Under the pieces are notes generated by a model. That model ran no database searches and was not told the origin of the DNA. It saw only the letters and a list, made by a program, of their open reading frames with translations. Both the position numbers and the translations under genes were made by a program. From Actinomycetota bacterium (GTDB lineage Bacteria > Actinomycetota > CADDZG01 > WHSQ01), in the NCBI GenBank assembly GCA_030446465.1, contig JAUJNI010000002.1:359895-423894 (forward strand): 64,000 nucleotides of DNA, in the 5' to 3' direction. Below are positions 20,374 to 27,917 of this stretch, in pieces (the stretch's first letter is position 1; the number at the start of each line of letters is the position of its first letter).

Positions 20374-20390
20374 TTGATATGTCTAATCAA
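20374..20390. promoter_or_regulatory. Inverted repeat TTGAT-N7-ATCAA in front of the metal cluster (possible operator)
   Basis: The 40 bases before the ATG at 20396 are strikingly AT-rich compared with the flanks and contain TTGAT and ATCAA as a 17-bp dyad ending 5 bases before the start. The position would block transcription or translation of the first gene if bound. The four-cysteine regulator encoded at 23524 is the obvious candidate ligand, but this is inference. Confidence 0.4.
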
Positions 20391-20395
20391 TTAAG

Positions 20396-20941
20396 ATGGA
20401 GTTGGGCGTGAGCGACTTCCAGACAAGAGGACCCGTAATAGCTAGCGCTACCACCGGACGGATTCGGCTGCGCGTGTTGCGAGGCCCCCGTACATCAGCC
20501 GAGTTAGCGGCCTTAGCGCAAACCCTGGAATCCTTCCCCGAGGTTGTGGACGTGAAGCCCAGGCCTCATAGTGCCAGCGTAGTTATCGGGTTTGACTCCC
20601 GGGACACGGCGACCGTCGAGGCGCACCTACATGGTCTGGGGATATCCAACAAACGACAGAGCGCTGCAGAGCCGCCTCCACGAGATCCCGCGGCGACGAT
20701 CCGAGACGCCGCCACCGCGATCGATCGCGCTGTGGGGAACCGGGTGCCTGGAGCGAACCTTCGGCTGCTCGTCCCTCTGACGCTTGGCCTGCTATCGCTT
20801 CGCCAGTTGGTTCGGGGCGACGACCGCTTGAGTGACGCTCCGTGGTATCTCCTGGCGATGTACGCGGCAGATTCCTTCTCTAGGCTCCAGCCCGGACCGT
20901 CGTCGCCCAGGGGCGCTGGGGACGCCGGCGACGACGTATGA
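20396..20941 (+). CDS. HMA-like (HMA_2) domain membrane protein, P-type ATPase partner (FezC-like)
   Basis: A 181-residue protein. Residues about 14-85 follow the heavy-metal-associated ferredoxin-like fold (IASATTGRIRLRVLRG; ESFPEVVDVKPRPHSASVVIGFD), but the metal-binding CxxC is absent, as in the HMA_2 variant. A linker leads to one or two hydrophobic segments at about 123-160. The next gene, a P1B-type ATPase, starts inside its stop codon (ATGA overlap), so the two are coupled and probably work together at the membrane. In ferrosome (fez) loci a small HMA-domain protein accompanies the P1B-6 ATPase; the arrangement here is similar. Substrate unknown. Confidence 0.75.
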   Translation: MELGVSDFQTRGPVIASATTGRIRLRVLRGPRTSAELAALAQTLESFPEVVDVKPRPHSASVVIGFDSRDTATVEAHLHGLGISNKRQSAAEPPPRDPAATIRDAATAIDRAVGNRVPGANLRLLVPLTLGLLSLRQLVRGDDRLSDAPWYLLAMYAADSFSRLQPGPSSPRGAGDAGDDV

Positions 20942-23136
20942 GGGCGGCATCCACGCCCGCCACCACCGAGGTGTACAGCCCCTCGGTCGTTCCCGAACAC
21001 ACCGTTGTCCACGAGCTTCCCGGTCGTCTTCGCTGTCGCACACTCCGGATACGGACTGACGAGGCGTACGCGCGCCGCCTGACCACCCTCGCTGAAACCG
21101 ATGAGGGCGTGACCAAGGCCCGCGTCATCCGATCAGCTGCATCGGTGGTTATCGAATGGGCGCCGTCACTACCGCCCCGGGATGCACGCGCACGGCTGGT
21201 GGAACTTCTGCGGGATGCGGAAATGGCGTCCGATCTTGCGACTAAGCCTGCTCACCCATTACAGGAAGGGCGCCGGCCGAGACTTGTCCTCGTGGGCCTA
21301 GCCGGGGCAGTTGCTCTCGTCGGCCGCTTGTTCGGCTTTGTGATTCCCGCTCCGATCGGGGCACTGGTGATGCTAAGCGCCTCTATCCCCATCGCACGGC
21401 GTGCTTACCGAAGTCTCACCGTGGATCACCGGCTGAACCTCGACGTTCTCGACATCACTGCCATTGCTCTTACGACTATGCGCGGCTCGCTGCTGGCGCC
21501 GGCGTCGATCATCGGACTCGTAGAGGTTGGTGAGGCTATACGGGAGCGAACCGCTCGGGCTTCCCGCCGGGAATTGCTCGATCTCCTTGATTCGATCTCT
21601 GAGACGGCCTGGGTCGTACGCGGCGGTGAGCGTCATCAGGTTCCGATCCACCAAGTCAGACGTGGCGATGTGCTTGTCGTCTATCCGGGTGACCGCATCC
21701 CGGTTGATGGCCGTGTGCTGGAGGGCAGAGCGTTGATCGACGAGCACGAGCTGACGGGCGAGTCGATGCCGGTGCTCCATGAAGAAGGCCAGCTCGTCTA
21801 CGCCTCGACCTTGATGCGTGAAGGTCACCTCCACATCGCGGTGGAGCAGGTCGGCGGCGAAACTCAAGCCGGGCGGATTGTCCAGCTCATGCGTGAGGCG
21901 CCGGTTCACGATACCCGCATCGAAAATCACGCCGGCAAGATCGCCGACCGGATAGTCCTTCCTTCTTTCCTCCTAGCGGGGGTGATACTGGTATTGACCC
22001 GTAATCCGACACGGGCCGCGTCGATCCTTATCGCGGACTTCGCTACGGGCATCCGCGTCTCCGTCCCAACCACCGTGCTCGCCGCGATCACAAGCGCCGC
22101 GCACGCGGGTGTTCTGATCCGCAGCGGGCGCGCCCTAGAGCAATTGGCCGCTGTCGATACGATCGTTTTCGATAAGACCGGCACCGTCACCGAGGGCCGT
22201 CCCGCAATCCTCGACGTCACGGCAGTCACGCCGGAGGTCAGCGTGCGGGAAGTGCTCCAAATCGCTGCCAGTGCCGAGCAGCGGCTCACGCACCCCGTAG
22301 CCGAGGCCATCATGCGTTATGCCGCGGAGCGAGGGATAGCGCCGGGACGCCGCAGTCAGTGGCATTACGACATCGGCCTCGGGGTCCGCGCGCGCATCGG
22401 CGACGCGGACGTGCTAATCGGCAGTGACCGGCTCATGGAAGGAGACGGCGTGGAGGTCTCCAGCATCACGCCGGCAGACGGGGCTCGACGGTCCCAGATC
22501 TACGTCGCCGTAGATGGCCGCCTGCGCGGTGTCATGTCCTACGCCGATCTCGTTCGAACGGAAGCGAAGCAGGTCATAGCCGAGCTGCGTGACCGGCATG
22601 GGATGGACATCCACCTCCTAACCGGCGACAAGTCGGAGACCGCCCGGGCCGTCGGACACCATCTCCGCATCCCTCCGGCGAACGTGCATGGCGAGCTCTT
22701 TCCCGAGGAGAAGGCGGTCGTGGTACAGGAACTCCACCGTCGCGGGCGACGCGTAGCGTTCGTTGGAGATGGGATCAACGACTTGCCGGCTCTGGCCTAT
22801 TCCGACGTCTCGGTCTCGTTCGGTGGTGCGACTGCCGTCGCTCGAGAGACGGCCGACGTTGTCCTGGTCGAGAACAATTTGGCTGCGCTTCCTGCAGCCG
22901 TTTCAGTAGCTCGCGACGCCCTTCGCCTTGTCCGACAGAACATCGGGATCGTGGTCGGCGTCAACCTCCTGACCGGCGCAGCCGCAACCTTTCGAGGCCT
23001 TGGCCCCACCGTGGCGGCGGTCATTCACAACGGGACAACAGTTGTCTCGGCAGTCAATGGTCTGCGACCACTTCTCGGAAACGAGAGCCATAGAAGGAGC
23101 AGGAATCATCGGGCGAAGGAGGCGAACCTTGAGTGA
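20938..23136 (+). CDS. P1B-type (P1B-6-like) heavy-metal-translocating P-type ATPase
   Basis: A 732-residue P-type ATPase. Residues about 20-80 form an HMA_2-like domain without CxxC. The actuator motif LTGES is near 271-275, the phosphorylation site DKTGT begins at Asp412, the P1B hallmark HP dipeptide is in RLTHPVAEAI, and the hinge motif is VGDGINDLP near 610. The transmembrane metal site, CPC in Cu/Zn pumps and S-C-A in P1B-6 enzymes (context D-Y-S-C-A-L-K-L-S-T-P), reads D-F-A-T-G-I-R-V-S-V-P at 367-377. The alignment puts this protein in or next to P1B-6, with the Ser-Cys-Ala replaced by Ala-Thr-Gly. P1B-6 pumps include FezB, needed for iron-filled ferrosomes. The transported ion here is uncertain. 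Confidence 0.9.
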   Translation: MRAASTPATTEVYSPSVVPEHTVVHELPGRLRCRTLRIRTDEAYARRLTTLAETDEGVTKARVIRSAASVVIEWAPSLPPRDARARLVELLRDAEMASDLATKPAHPLQEGRRPRLVLVGLAGAVALVGRLFGFVIPAPIGALVMLSASIPIARRAYRSLTVDHRLNLDVLDITAIALTTMRGSLLAPASIIGLVEVGEAIRERTARASRRELLDLLDSISETAWVVRGGERHQVPIHQVRRGDVLVVYPGDRIPVDGRVLEGRALIDEHELTGESMPVLHEEGQLVYASTLMREGHLHIAVEQVGGETQAGRIVQLMREAPVHDTRIENHAGKIADRIVLPSFLLAGVILVLTRNPTRAASILIADFATGIRVSVPTTVLAAITSAAHAGVLIRSGRALEQLAAVDTIVFDKTGTVTEGRPAILDVTAVTPEVSVREVLQIAASAEQRLTHPVAEAIMRYAAERGIAPGRRSQWHYDIGLGVRARIGDADVLIGSDRLMEGDGVEVSSITPADGARRSQIYVAVDGRLRGVMSYADLVRTEAKQVIAELRDRHGMDIHLLTGDKSETARAVGHHLRIPPANVHGELFPEEKAVVVQELHRRGRRVAFVGDGINDLPALAYSDVSVSFGGATAVARETADVVLVENNLAALPAAVSVARDALRLVRQNIGIVVGVNLLTGAAATFRGLGPTVAAVIHNGTTVVSAVNGLRPLLGNESHRRSRNHRAKEANLE

Positions 23137-23380
23137 GATGAGAGAGAGAAGATCTGAGGTCTGGAAGGGCATCCGAAAAGGGGCGGGGTGGACTATGGGC
23201 GCGGGAATCGTGGTTTCGGCCGCCGCGATTATTCGGGAGGGGCCACGACGAGCTGTCAAGGCGGCGATCAAGGCTGGGCTTCGTGGTGGTGAGGTGGCGG
23301 CGGAACTGACTGAACAGCTTCGTGACGTCTACGCCGAAGCTCAAGTCGAGCGGAGCGGGTCTCCCCACAGCGATCAGTAA
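23129..23380 (+). CDS. Small DUF5132-like protein coupled to the P-type ATPase
   Basis: An 83-residue protein. I start it at the TTG at 23129 because a perfect AAGGAGG lies six bases before it; the ATG at 23138 is the alternative. The frame overlaps the end of the ATPase gene by 8 bases. A basic N-terminus is followed by a Gly/Ala-rich hydrophobic segment (residues about 19-36, with GxG steps) and an amphipathic Lys/Ala and Glu-rich helix (RRAVKAAIKAGLRGGEVAAEL, then EQLRDVYAEAQ). This pattern resembles DUF5132 proteins, which commonly neighbour P1B-type ATPases with HMA_2 partners. It may be a membrane-associated accessory or scaffold; function unknown. Confidence 0.65.
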   Translation: MSEMRERRSEVWKGIRKGAGWTMGAGIVVSAAAIIREGPRRAVKAAIKAGLRGGEVAAELTEQLRDVYAEAQVERSGSPHSDQ

Positions 23381-23497
23381 AGGGACGGTTCCCAAACTCA
23401 GTTGCGCTAGAGGCGCGCGGCACCGCTAGCGGTGGACCCGGAGGCTATGGCCCTTCTCCTGCCTCCAGCGAGGAACGAGGGCCCAATCATTCCACAA

Positions 23498-23509
23498 ACC
23501 ATTATTGGT
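23498..23509. promoter_or_regulatory. Palindrome ACCA-TTAT-TGGT upstream of the four-cysteine regulator
   Basis: A 12-base dyad in an AT-rich island 14 bases before the regulator's ATG at 23524; a wider pair CCAAT/ATTGG surrounds it. The location suits autoregulation. Too short for certainty. Confidence 0.3.
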
Positions 23510-23523
23510 GATATGAATGCGCC

Positions 23524-24234
23524 ATGGAAAAGGTACGACCTGTTGACGTGGCCGCCCTGGCGGCTCTCGACGAGCCGGTACGGTGCCGCCTCTACGAATA
23601 CGTGAGGGATCGAGGCGCACCCGTAACGCGGGAGGCAGCGGCCGCTGCGGCTGGGACCTCGATCAACCTCGCGGCCTTCCACCTGGACAAACTGGTAGCC
23701 CTGGGCCTCCTTGCAGCGCATTACGGACGCCCACCGGACGCGCCCCCGCAGCGGGGAAGGAGCCCGAAGCTCTACCGAGTATCGGATGCCGAGTTCAGCA
23801 TCTCGGTCCCGGCTCGCCGCTACGACCTTTCGGGCGAGATCCTGCTCGACGCACTCGAAACGCGCCAAGCCGGGGAGACGTCGCAGACGGCGGTGCAGCG
23901 AGCCGCCCACAACCGAGGCAAGCAGGTCGGCTACCGGGTCAAGACACAGAAACGCCTGCGTCGCCTACCAAGAGCGCAAATCGTGGATGTGGCACAGCAG
24001 TTGTTAGAGGAACACGGCTATGAGCCGTACGTGGACCAGGATTCCACTCTCCGGCTGCGCAACTGCCCCTTCAACCAGCTCGCACAGCAGTCCCGCGAGC
24101 TTGTCTGTTCGATGAACCGCGCCTTCATCGACGGGCTGCTGCGCGGGCTCGGCGACGACCTCTCCGAAGCTGCTCTCGTCCCTCGGGAGGGCGAGTGCTG
24201 CGTTGCAATTTCAGCAGCAAGGGAGACGGCGTGA
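23524..24234 (+). CDS. SufR-like helix-turn-helix regulator with four C-terminal cysteines
   Basis: A 236-residue regulator. Residues 8-70 form a winged helix (ALAALDEPVRCRLYEYVRD; GTSINLAAFHLDKLVALGLL), with a basic wing RGRSPKLYRV. The C-terminal sensor domain carries Cys181, Cys195, Cys225 and Cys226 in LRNCPFNQLA, ELVCSMNRAF and GECCVAI. Spaced C-terminal cysteines of this kind hold a 2Fe-2S or 4Fe-4S cluster in SufR, the repressor of Fe-S assembly genes, so iron or redox sensing is the likely input. The spacing differs from cyanobacterial SufR (here C-x13-C-x29-CC), so the cofactor is inferred. It lies just downstream of the P1B-6-like cluster and upstream of a DUF2231 gene on the same strand, and probably controls one or both. 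Confidence 0.8.
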   Translation: MEKVRPVDVAALAALDEPVRCRLYEYVRDRGAPVTREAAAAAAGTSINLAAFHLDKLVALGLLAAHYGRPPDAPPQRGRSPKLYRVSDAEFSISVPARRYDLSGEILLDALETRQAGETSQTAVQRAAHNRGKQVGYRVKTQKRLRRLPRAQIVDVAQQLLEEHGYEPYVDQDSTLRLRNCPFNQLAQQSRELVCSMNRAFIDGLLRGLGDDLSEAALVPREGECCVAISAARETA

Positions 24235-24291
24235 CATCGACACAACCTCGATTTACGAACCGGTCACATGGAGTCTCTAAAGGAGGGCATC

Positions 24292-24888
24292 GTGAAGAAG
24301 TTTTCATTTCGGCCGGCGATTGAGCTCAGGGGGCGCAAGTTCAAGGGGGTGCGCGGCTTTGCCGGCAAGCCATTCCACCCCCCGCTGACCGACGTACCCG
24401 TTGGGGCTTACACGATCGGTCCGATCCTGAGCATCGTCGCGTTCCTCTTTCAGGACGCATCTTGGGCGAACGAGGTCTGGAGCGCTGCCGGTTACACCAT
24501 GCTCGTCGGCGCAGTCGTTTCGGTTGCGACGTCGATCACCGGGTTCGCAGACTGGTTGAACACCCAAAAGGGCACGCAGATCCGACGGATGGCCAACGCG
24601 CACATGTGGACCATGCTCACGATGACCCTCATCGTCCTGGTGGCGCTTGCGTTGCGCTTCATCGATGGACGTAACGAGTCGCCGGACACCGTGGTCCTCG
24701 TGCTGGACCTGCTCATCCTCGCGCTCGTGACGGTGGGCGGGACGATCGGCGGATCAATGACCTACGACTTTGGCTTCAACGTCGAAACCGCAGGAGACAA
24801 CCACGTCTACCATGTGAGCGAGCACGACATCGTCCATCCACACGACGAGCCACCCCCAGAGACCAAGCGCGAACTCACGGGGAGCTGA
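24292..24888 (+). CDS. DUF2231-family membrane protein
   Basis: A 198-residue protein with four hydrophobic segments (about 36-52, 64-86, 104-122, 136-158). The DUF2231 signature is present near the start: GFAGKPFHPPLTDVPVGAYT, normally G-H-P-L-H-P-x-L-T-D-I-P-x-G, and the later TGFADW motif follows. The C-terminal tail is His/Glu-rich (HVYHVSEHDIVHPHDEPP) and may bind metal. I take the GTG at 24292 as start because AAAGGAGG sits five bases upstream; the ATG at 24268 has no ribosome site. Members of this family often neighbour regulators and ferredoxin-type genes, but the function is unknown. Confidence 0.85.
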   Translation: MKKFSFRPAIELRGRKFKGVRGFAGKPFHPPLTDVPVGAYTIGPILSIVAFLFQDASWANEVWSAAGYTMLVGAVVSVATSITGFADWLNTQKGTQIRRMANAHMWTMLTMTLIVLVALALRFIDGRNESPDTVVLVLDLLILALVTVGGTIGGSMTYDFGFNVETAGDNHVYHVSEHDIVHPHDEPPPETKRELTGS

Positions 24889-24897
24889 CCCTCAGGG

Positions 24898-25293
24898 ATG
24901 GACAAGCGGAGGGTCTCGCGCTTCCTCGCCCGCTACTTCGTCAATCCCATCGTGGCTCGGGTGGCGGGCTTCGTACCGTGGTGGTCGTTGCTGGAAACGA
25001 CAGGTCGAAAGAGTGGCAGGCCGCGGCGCAATCCGGTCGGTAACGGTCTCGACGGCGACACCTTCTGGATCGTCGCCGAGCACGGCTACCGCTCGGGCTA
25101 CGTCCGCAACATCCAAGCCAATCCCCAGGTGCGGGTGAGAGTGGGAGCCCGGTGGCGTCGGGGCAGCGCGCGGCTGCTCCCCGAGGACGACCCGCGCCAA
25201 CGCCAGCGGCGGCTCCGCCCCTTCAACGCTGCAATCGTGCGCTTGATGGGAACCGAGCTCCTGACGGTGCGGATAGATCTGGAGCCCCGCTGA
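24898..25293 (+). CDS. Ddn/nitroreductase-family deazaflavin-dependent protein (DUF385)
   Basis: A 131-residue split-barrel protein. The family block LLETTGRKSGRPRRNPVGNG is diagnostic, followed by FWIVAEHGYRSGYVRNIQANPQVRVRVG. Relatives such as mycobacterial Ddn bind reduced cofactor F420 and reduce quinones or nitro-compounds. Its presence suggests the organism makes or uses F420, though no F420 biosynthesis gene lies in the window. It starts 10 bases after the DUF2231 stop and may share that transcript. Confidence 0.9.
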   Translation: MDKRRVSRFLARYFVNPIVARVAGFVPWWSLLETTGRKSGRPRRNPVGNGLDGDTFWIVAEHGYRSGYVRNIQANPQVRVRVGARWRRGSARLLPEDDPRQRQRRLRPFNAAIVRLMGTELLTVRIDLEPR

Positions 25294-25407
25294 TTGAATG
25301 GCTGATGCTTTGGGTGGGGCTAGCCGGATCACCGCTGCGGTGAGTGGAGGGCTCTCAACCGCTCGTGCAGAGCCAGAGCTACGATGGTTGGCAAAGGAGG
25401 GGACGTG

Positions 25408-26349
25408 ATGAGGATAGCTGCGGCCCAGGCCCACCCCAAGTGGCTCGACGCGGGTACCACTACCAAGAAGGTGCTCGGCCTTGTCGAGGAGGCGGCTGCT
25501 GAGAGAGTCGAGCTGTTGGCCTTTCCCGAAACCTTTCTTTCCGGCTATCCCTTCTGGCTGGAGCGCACGGACGGCGCCCGGTTCAACGACGCGCGGCAGA
25601 AGGCCGCTTAGGGGCACTACCTCGACGCGGCGGTCGAGATCGGCGGCCCGGAGCTGGCCCAGATCACCGAGGCCGTTCGTGACCTCGGCGTCTTCACCTA
25701 CCTCGGCATCACCGAGCGGGGGAGCGGCCCCGCCCACGGCACGGTGTTCTGCACGCTGCTGGCGATCGACCCGCGCCACGGCATCGTCAGCCACCACCGC
25801 AAGCTCGTCCCTACCTTCGAAGAACGGCTGGTGTGGGAGCACGGCGATGGTCACGGCCTGCGCGTACACCACCTCGGTAAGGCGCGGGTCGGGGGTCTCA
25901 ACTGCTGGGAGAACTGGATGCCGCAGGCGCGCCACGCCCTCTACGCCGCGGGGGAAGACATCCACGTAAGTGTGTGGCCCGGCTCCGAGCGGCTGACCCG
26001 CGACATCACGAGGTTCATTGCCCTCGAGGGCAGGGTGTACTCGCTGGCGGCGAGCGGACTGCTATCACTGGAGGACGTGCCGTCCGACTTCCCGCTGAGG
26101 GATGCCCTCGAAGAGCAAGGGCACGACCTTTACCACAGCGGCGGCTCGGCCATCGCCGCGCCCGACGGCACCTGGGTGATCGAACCGGTCGAGGGCCACG
26201 AGGGCCTGATCGCCGCAGACGTCGACCTCACTTCAGTTGGACGGGAACGGCAGAACTTCGATGCGAGTGGGCACTACAGCCGCCCGGACGTGTTCGACGT
26301 CAGGGTGGACCGGCGTCGGCGAGCGGCCGCAACCTTCATCGAAGAGTAA
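25408..26349 (+). pseudogene. Nitrilase-family carbon-nitrogen hydrolase interrupted by one amber codon
   Basis: The frame from ATG 25408 (with AAAGGAGG upstream) to TAA 26349 encodes a full-length nitrilase of about 313 residues except for a single TAG at 25609-25611, in RQKAA-stop-GHYLD, where relatives have an aromatic residue. The catalytic Glu-Lys-Cys triad is intact on both sides of the stop: Glu in LAFPETFL, Lys in HHRKLVPTF, Cys in GGLNCWENW. Such enzymes convert nitriles to acids plus ammonia, or hydrate cyanide. Everything else is in frame with normal codon use, so the stop is recent or is a one-base sequencing error; readthrough is possible but unsupported. Confidence 0.85.
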
Positions 26350-26399
26350 GCGAGCCTGGACGCCCTGCGTAGTCGCGAACCGCTCTGAGAACGGCAGAG

Positions 26400-27794
26400 C
26401 TAGGGGGCGGGCGAAGAGGGAACCGGCGAGGGAGCCGGCGGCGACGGGGCCGGTGAAGGAGCCGGAGTCGGCGCGACGGTCGGCTGTGACGTGGCCCCCG
26501 GGGTTGGCTCCGGGCGTGGGGACGATCTCGCTTGGGGTTCCGGCGCAGGGTTGGCCTTCGATCCGGAGGGGCGGCGACCTCGGGGGTCCCGGTTACCGGC
26601 TGATTGCGTCCGCCCGGTGGCGGGAGCCGACACGAGGCTGGGAGCTGCCCGCGGCGTGACCGAGACGGCGGGAGCGCTGCTCGCTTTTTCTTTGCGGTCA
26701 CCTTTCCCGTCCTTGCGGTTCTCGACCGGCGCCGCGACCCGGCCACCGGGAGCGTCGGGTGCCGCCGGTTCGCGCTCTGGACCTCCGAGCAAGAAGACTG
26801 CCGCGCCGACCGCCATGGTTGCCGCGATGACGGCCGCCGCCAGCAGCGGACCACGTCTGCGCCGGGCCGGCGCCCACGCCTCTTCATAGTCGTCCCCGTA
26901 CTCGTCGGGGTACTCGTGCTCGCCTTCGTGGTCGTCGACGCTCTGGAGGGGCCCCGCGAGCGGCTGGTCGCGCCGTCTGGACTCGATCGCGTCGGCGAGG
27001 GCGTTGCCATCCTCGAAGCGCCGCTCGGGGTCTTTCTCCAGGCAGCGCATGACCAGGGCGTCGATGTCGGGGTCGAGGCCGGGGGCGTGGACGCTCGGGG
27101 GCTCCGGCTCCCTTTCGACGTGCTGGATTGCAAGAGCCGTCACCGACTCAGCCTCGAATGGCTTTGCGCCGGCGAGCAGCTCGTAGAGCACGACGCCGAG
27201 GGCATAGACGTCGGAGGCCGGAACGGCACTGGCCCCGACGACCTGCTCTGGGGAGATGTAGTGAGGGGATCCGAGCGCTTGCCCGGTCCCGGTCAGACGC
27301 TCGCCCCCGCGAGCCGCGGCGATTCCGAAGTCGGCCAGCTTGGGGCGCTCATCTTCGGTCAGAAGGATGTTCGGGGGTTTGATGTCGCGGTGAACCACCC
27401 CGATGGCGTGGGCCGCGCCGGCGCCGCGGGCCGCCTGTCGGACGATGTCGAGGGCTCTTTCCGGCAGCATCGGTTCGCCCACTAGGAGCGACAGGGCTCC
27501 TCCCGCGACGTACTCGGTGACGAGATAAGAGCCTGCGTCCGTCGCTCCGAAGTCGAACACCGACACGACGTTGGGGTGATTGATGGCAGCAACCGACTGT
27601 GCCTCCGCAAAGAACCGGACCATGAACTCCGGCTGCTCGAGCAAACGCGCATCGAGGAACTTGATGGCGACCGGGCGGGACAGATGCTCGTCGGTGGCGC
27701 GCCAGACCTCCGCCATGCCACCGGTGCCCAGCGGTGCCTCCAGCCGGTAGCGGCCTCTGATCGTGTCGCCCACCCTCATGCCAGCATCTTCCAC
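26400..27794 (-). CDS. Membrane serine/threonine protein kinase, PknB-like, with Pro-rich external tail
   Basis: A 464-residue Hanks-type kinase. Gly-rich loop LGTGGMAEV, ATP-binding Lys45 in VAIKFLD, catalytic loop HRDIKPPN with Asp137, DFGIA with Asp155, and SPHYISPEQ in the activation segment complete the kinase domain (about 14-275). A juxtamembrane acidic linker precedes a single transmembrane helix at 316-338. The outer part (about 340-464) is disordered, rich in Pro/Ala/Ser, and ends in PAPSPAPSP-type repeats; there are no PASTA domains, so cell-wall muropeptide sensing is not implied. The GTG at 27794 follows GAGGGGAT; an ATG five codons later is an alternative start. Confidence 0.94.
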   Translation of the reverse strand: MEDAGMRVGDTIRGRYRLEAPLGTGGMAEVWRATDEHLSRPVAIKFLDARLLEQPEFMVRFFAEAQSVAAINHPNVVSVFDFGATDAGSYLVTEYVAGGALSLLVGEPMLPERALDIVRQAARGAGAAHAIGVVHRDIKPPNILLTEDERPKLADFGIAAARGGERLTGTGQALGSPHYISPEQVVGASAVPASDVYALGVVLYELLAGAKPFEAESVTALAIQHVEREPEPPSVHAPGLDPDIDALVMRCLEKDPERRFEDGNALADAIESRRRDQPLAGPLQSVDDHEGEHEYPDEYGDDYEEAWAPARRRRGPLLAAAVIAATMAVGAAVFLLGGPEREPAAPDAPGGRVAAPVENRKDGKGDRKEKASSAPAVSVTPRAAPSLVSAPATGRTQSAGNRDPRGRRPSGSKANPAPEPQARSSPRPEPTPGATSQPTVAPTPAPSPAPSPPAPSPVPSSPAP

Positions 27795-27917
27795 GATCCC
27801 CTCGGCAACAGATCTACCTCTGAAGGCGGGACTTCAATCGAGATGGTCCGGGCGACGCGACCGCGACGCAGATGCGTCACACTTGGACGACGTATGGCTG
27901 ATCGAGGAGGGCGTGCA

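Noticed and set aside
25609-25611. Pyrrolysine codon in the nitrilase
   Set aside because: No pyl genes are visible, nitrilases do not use pyrrolysine, and relatives have an aromatic residue there; nonsense mutation or sequencing error is simpler.
27576-27917. N-terminal extension of the class V aminotransferase
   Set aside because: Overlaps the kinase gene antisense; the ATG at 27918 has a ribosome site and the conserved N-terminus.
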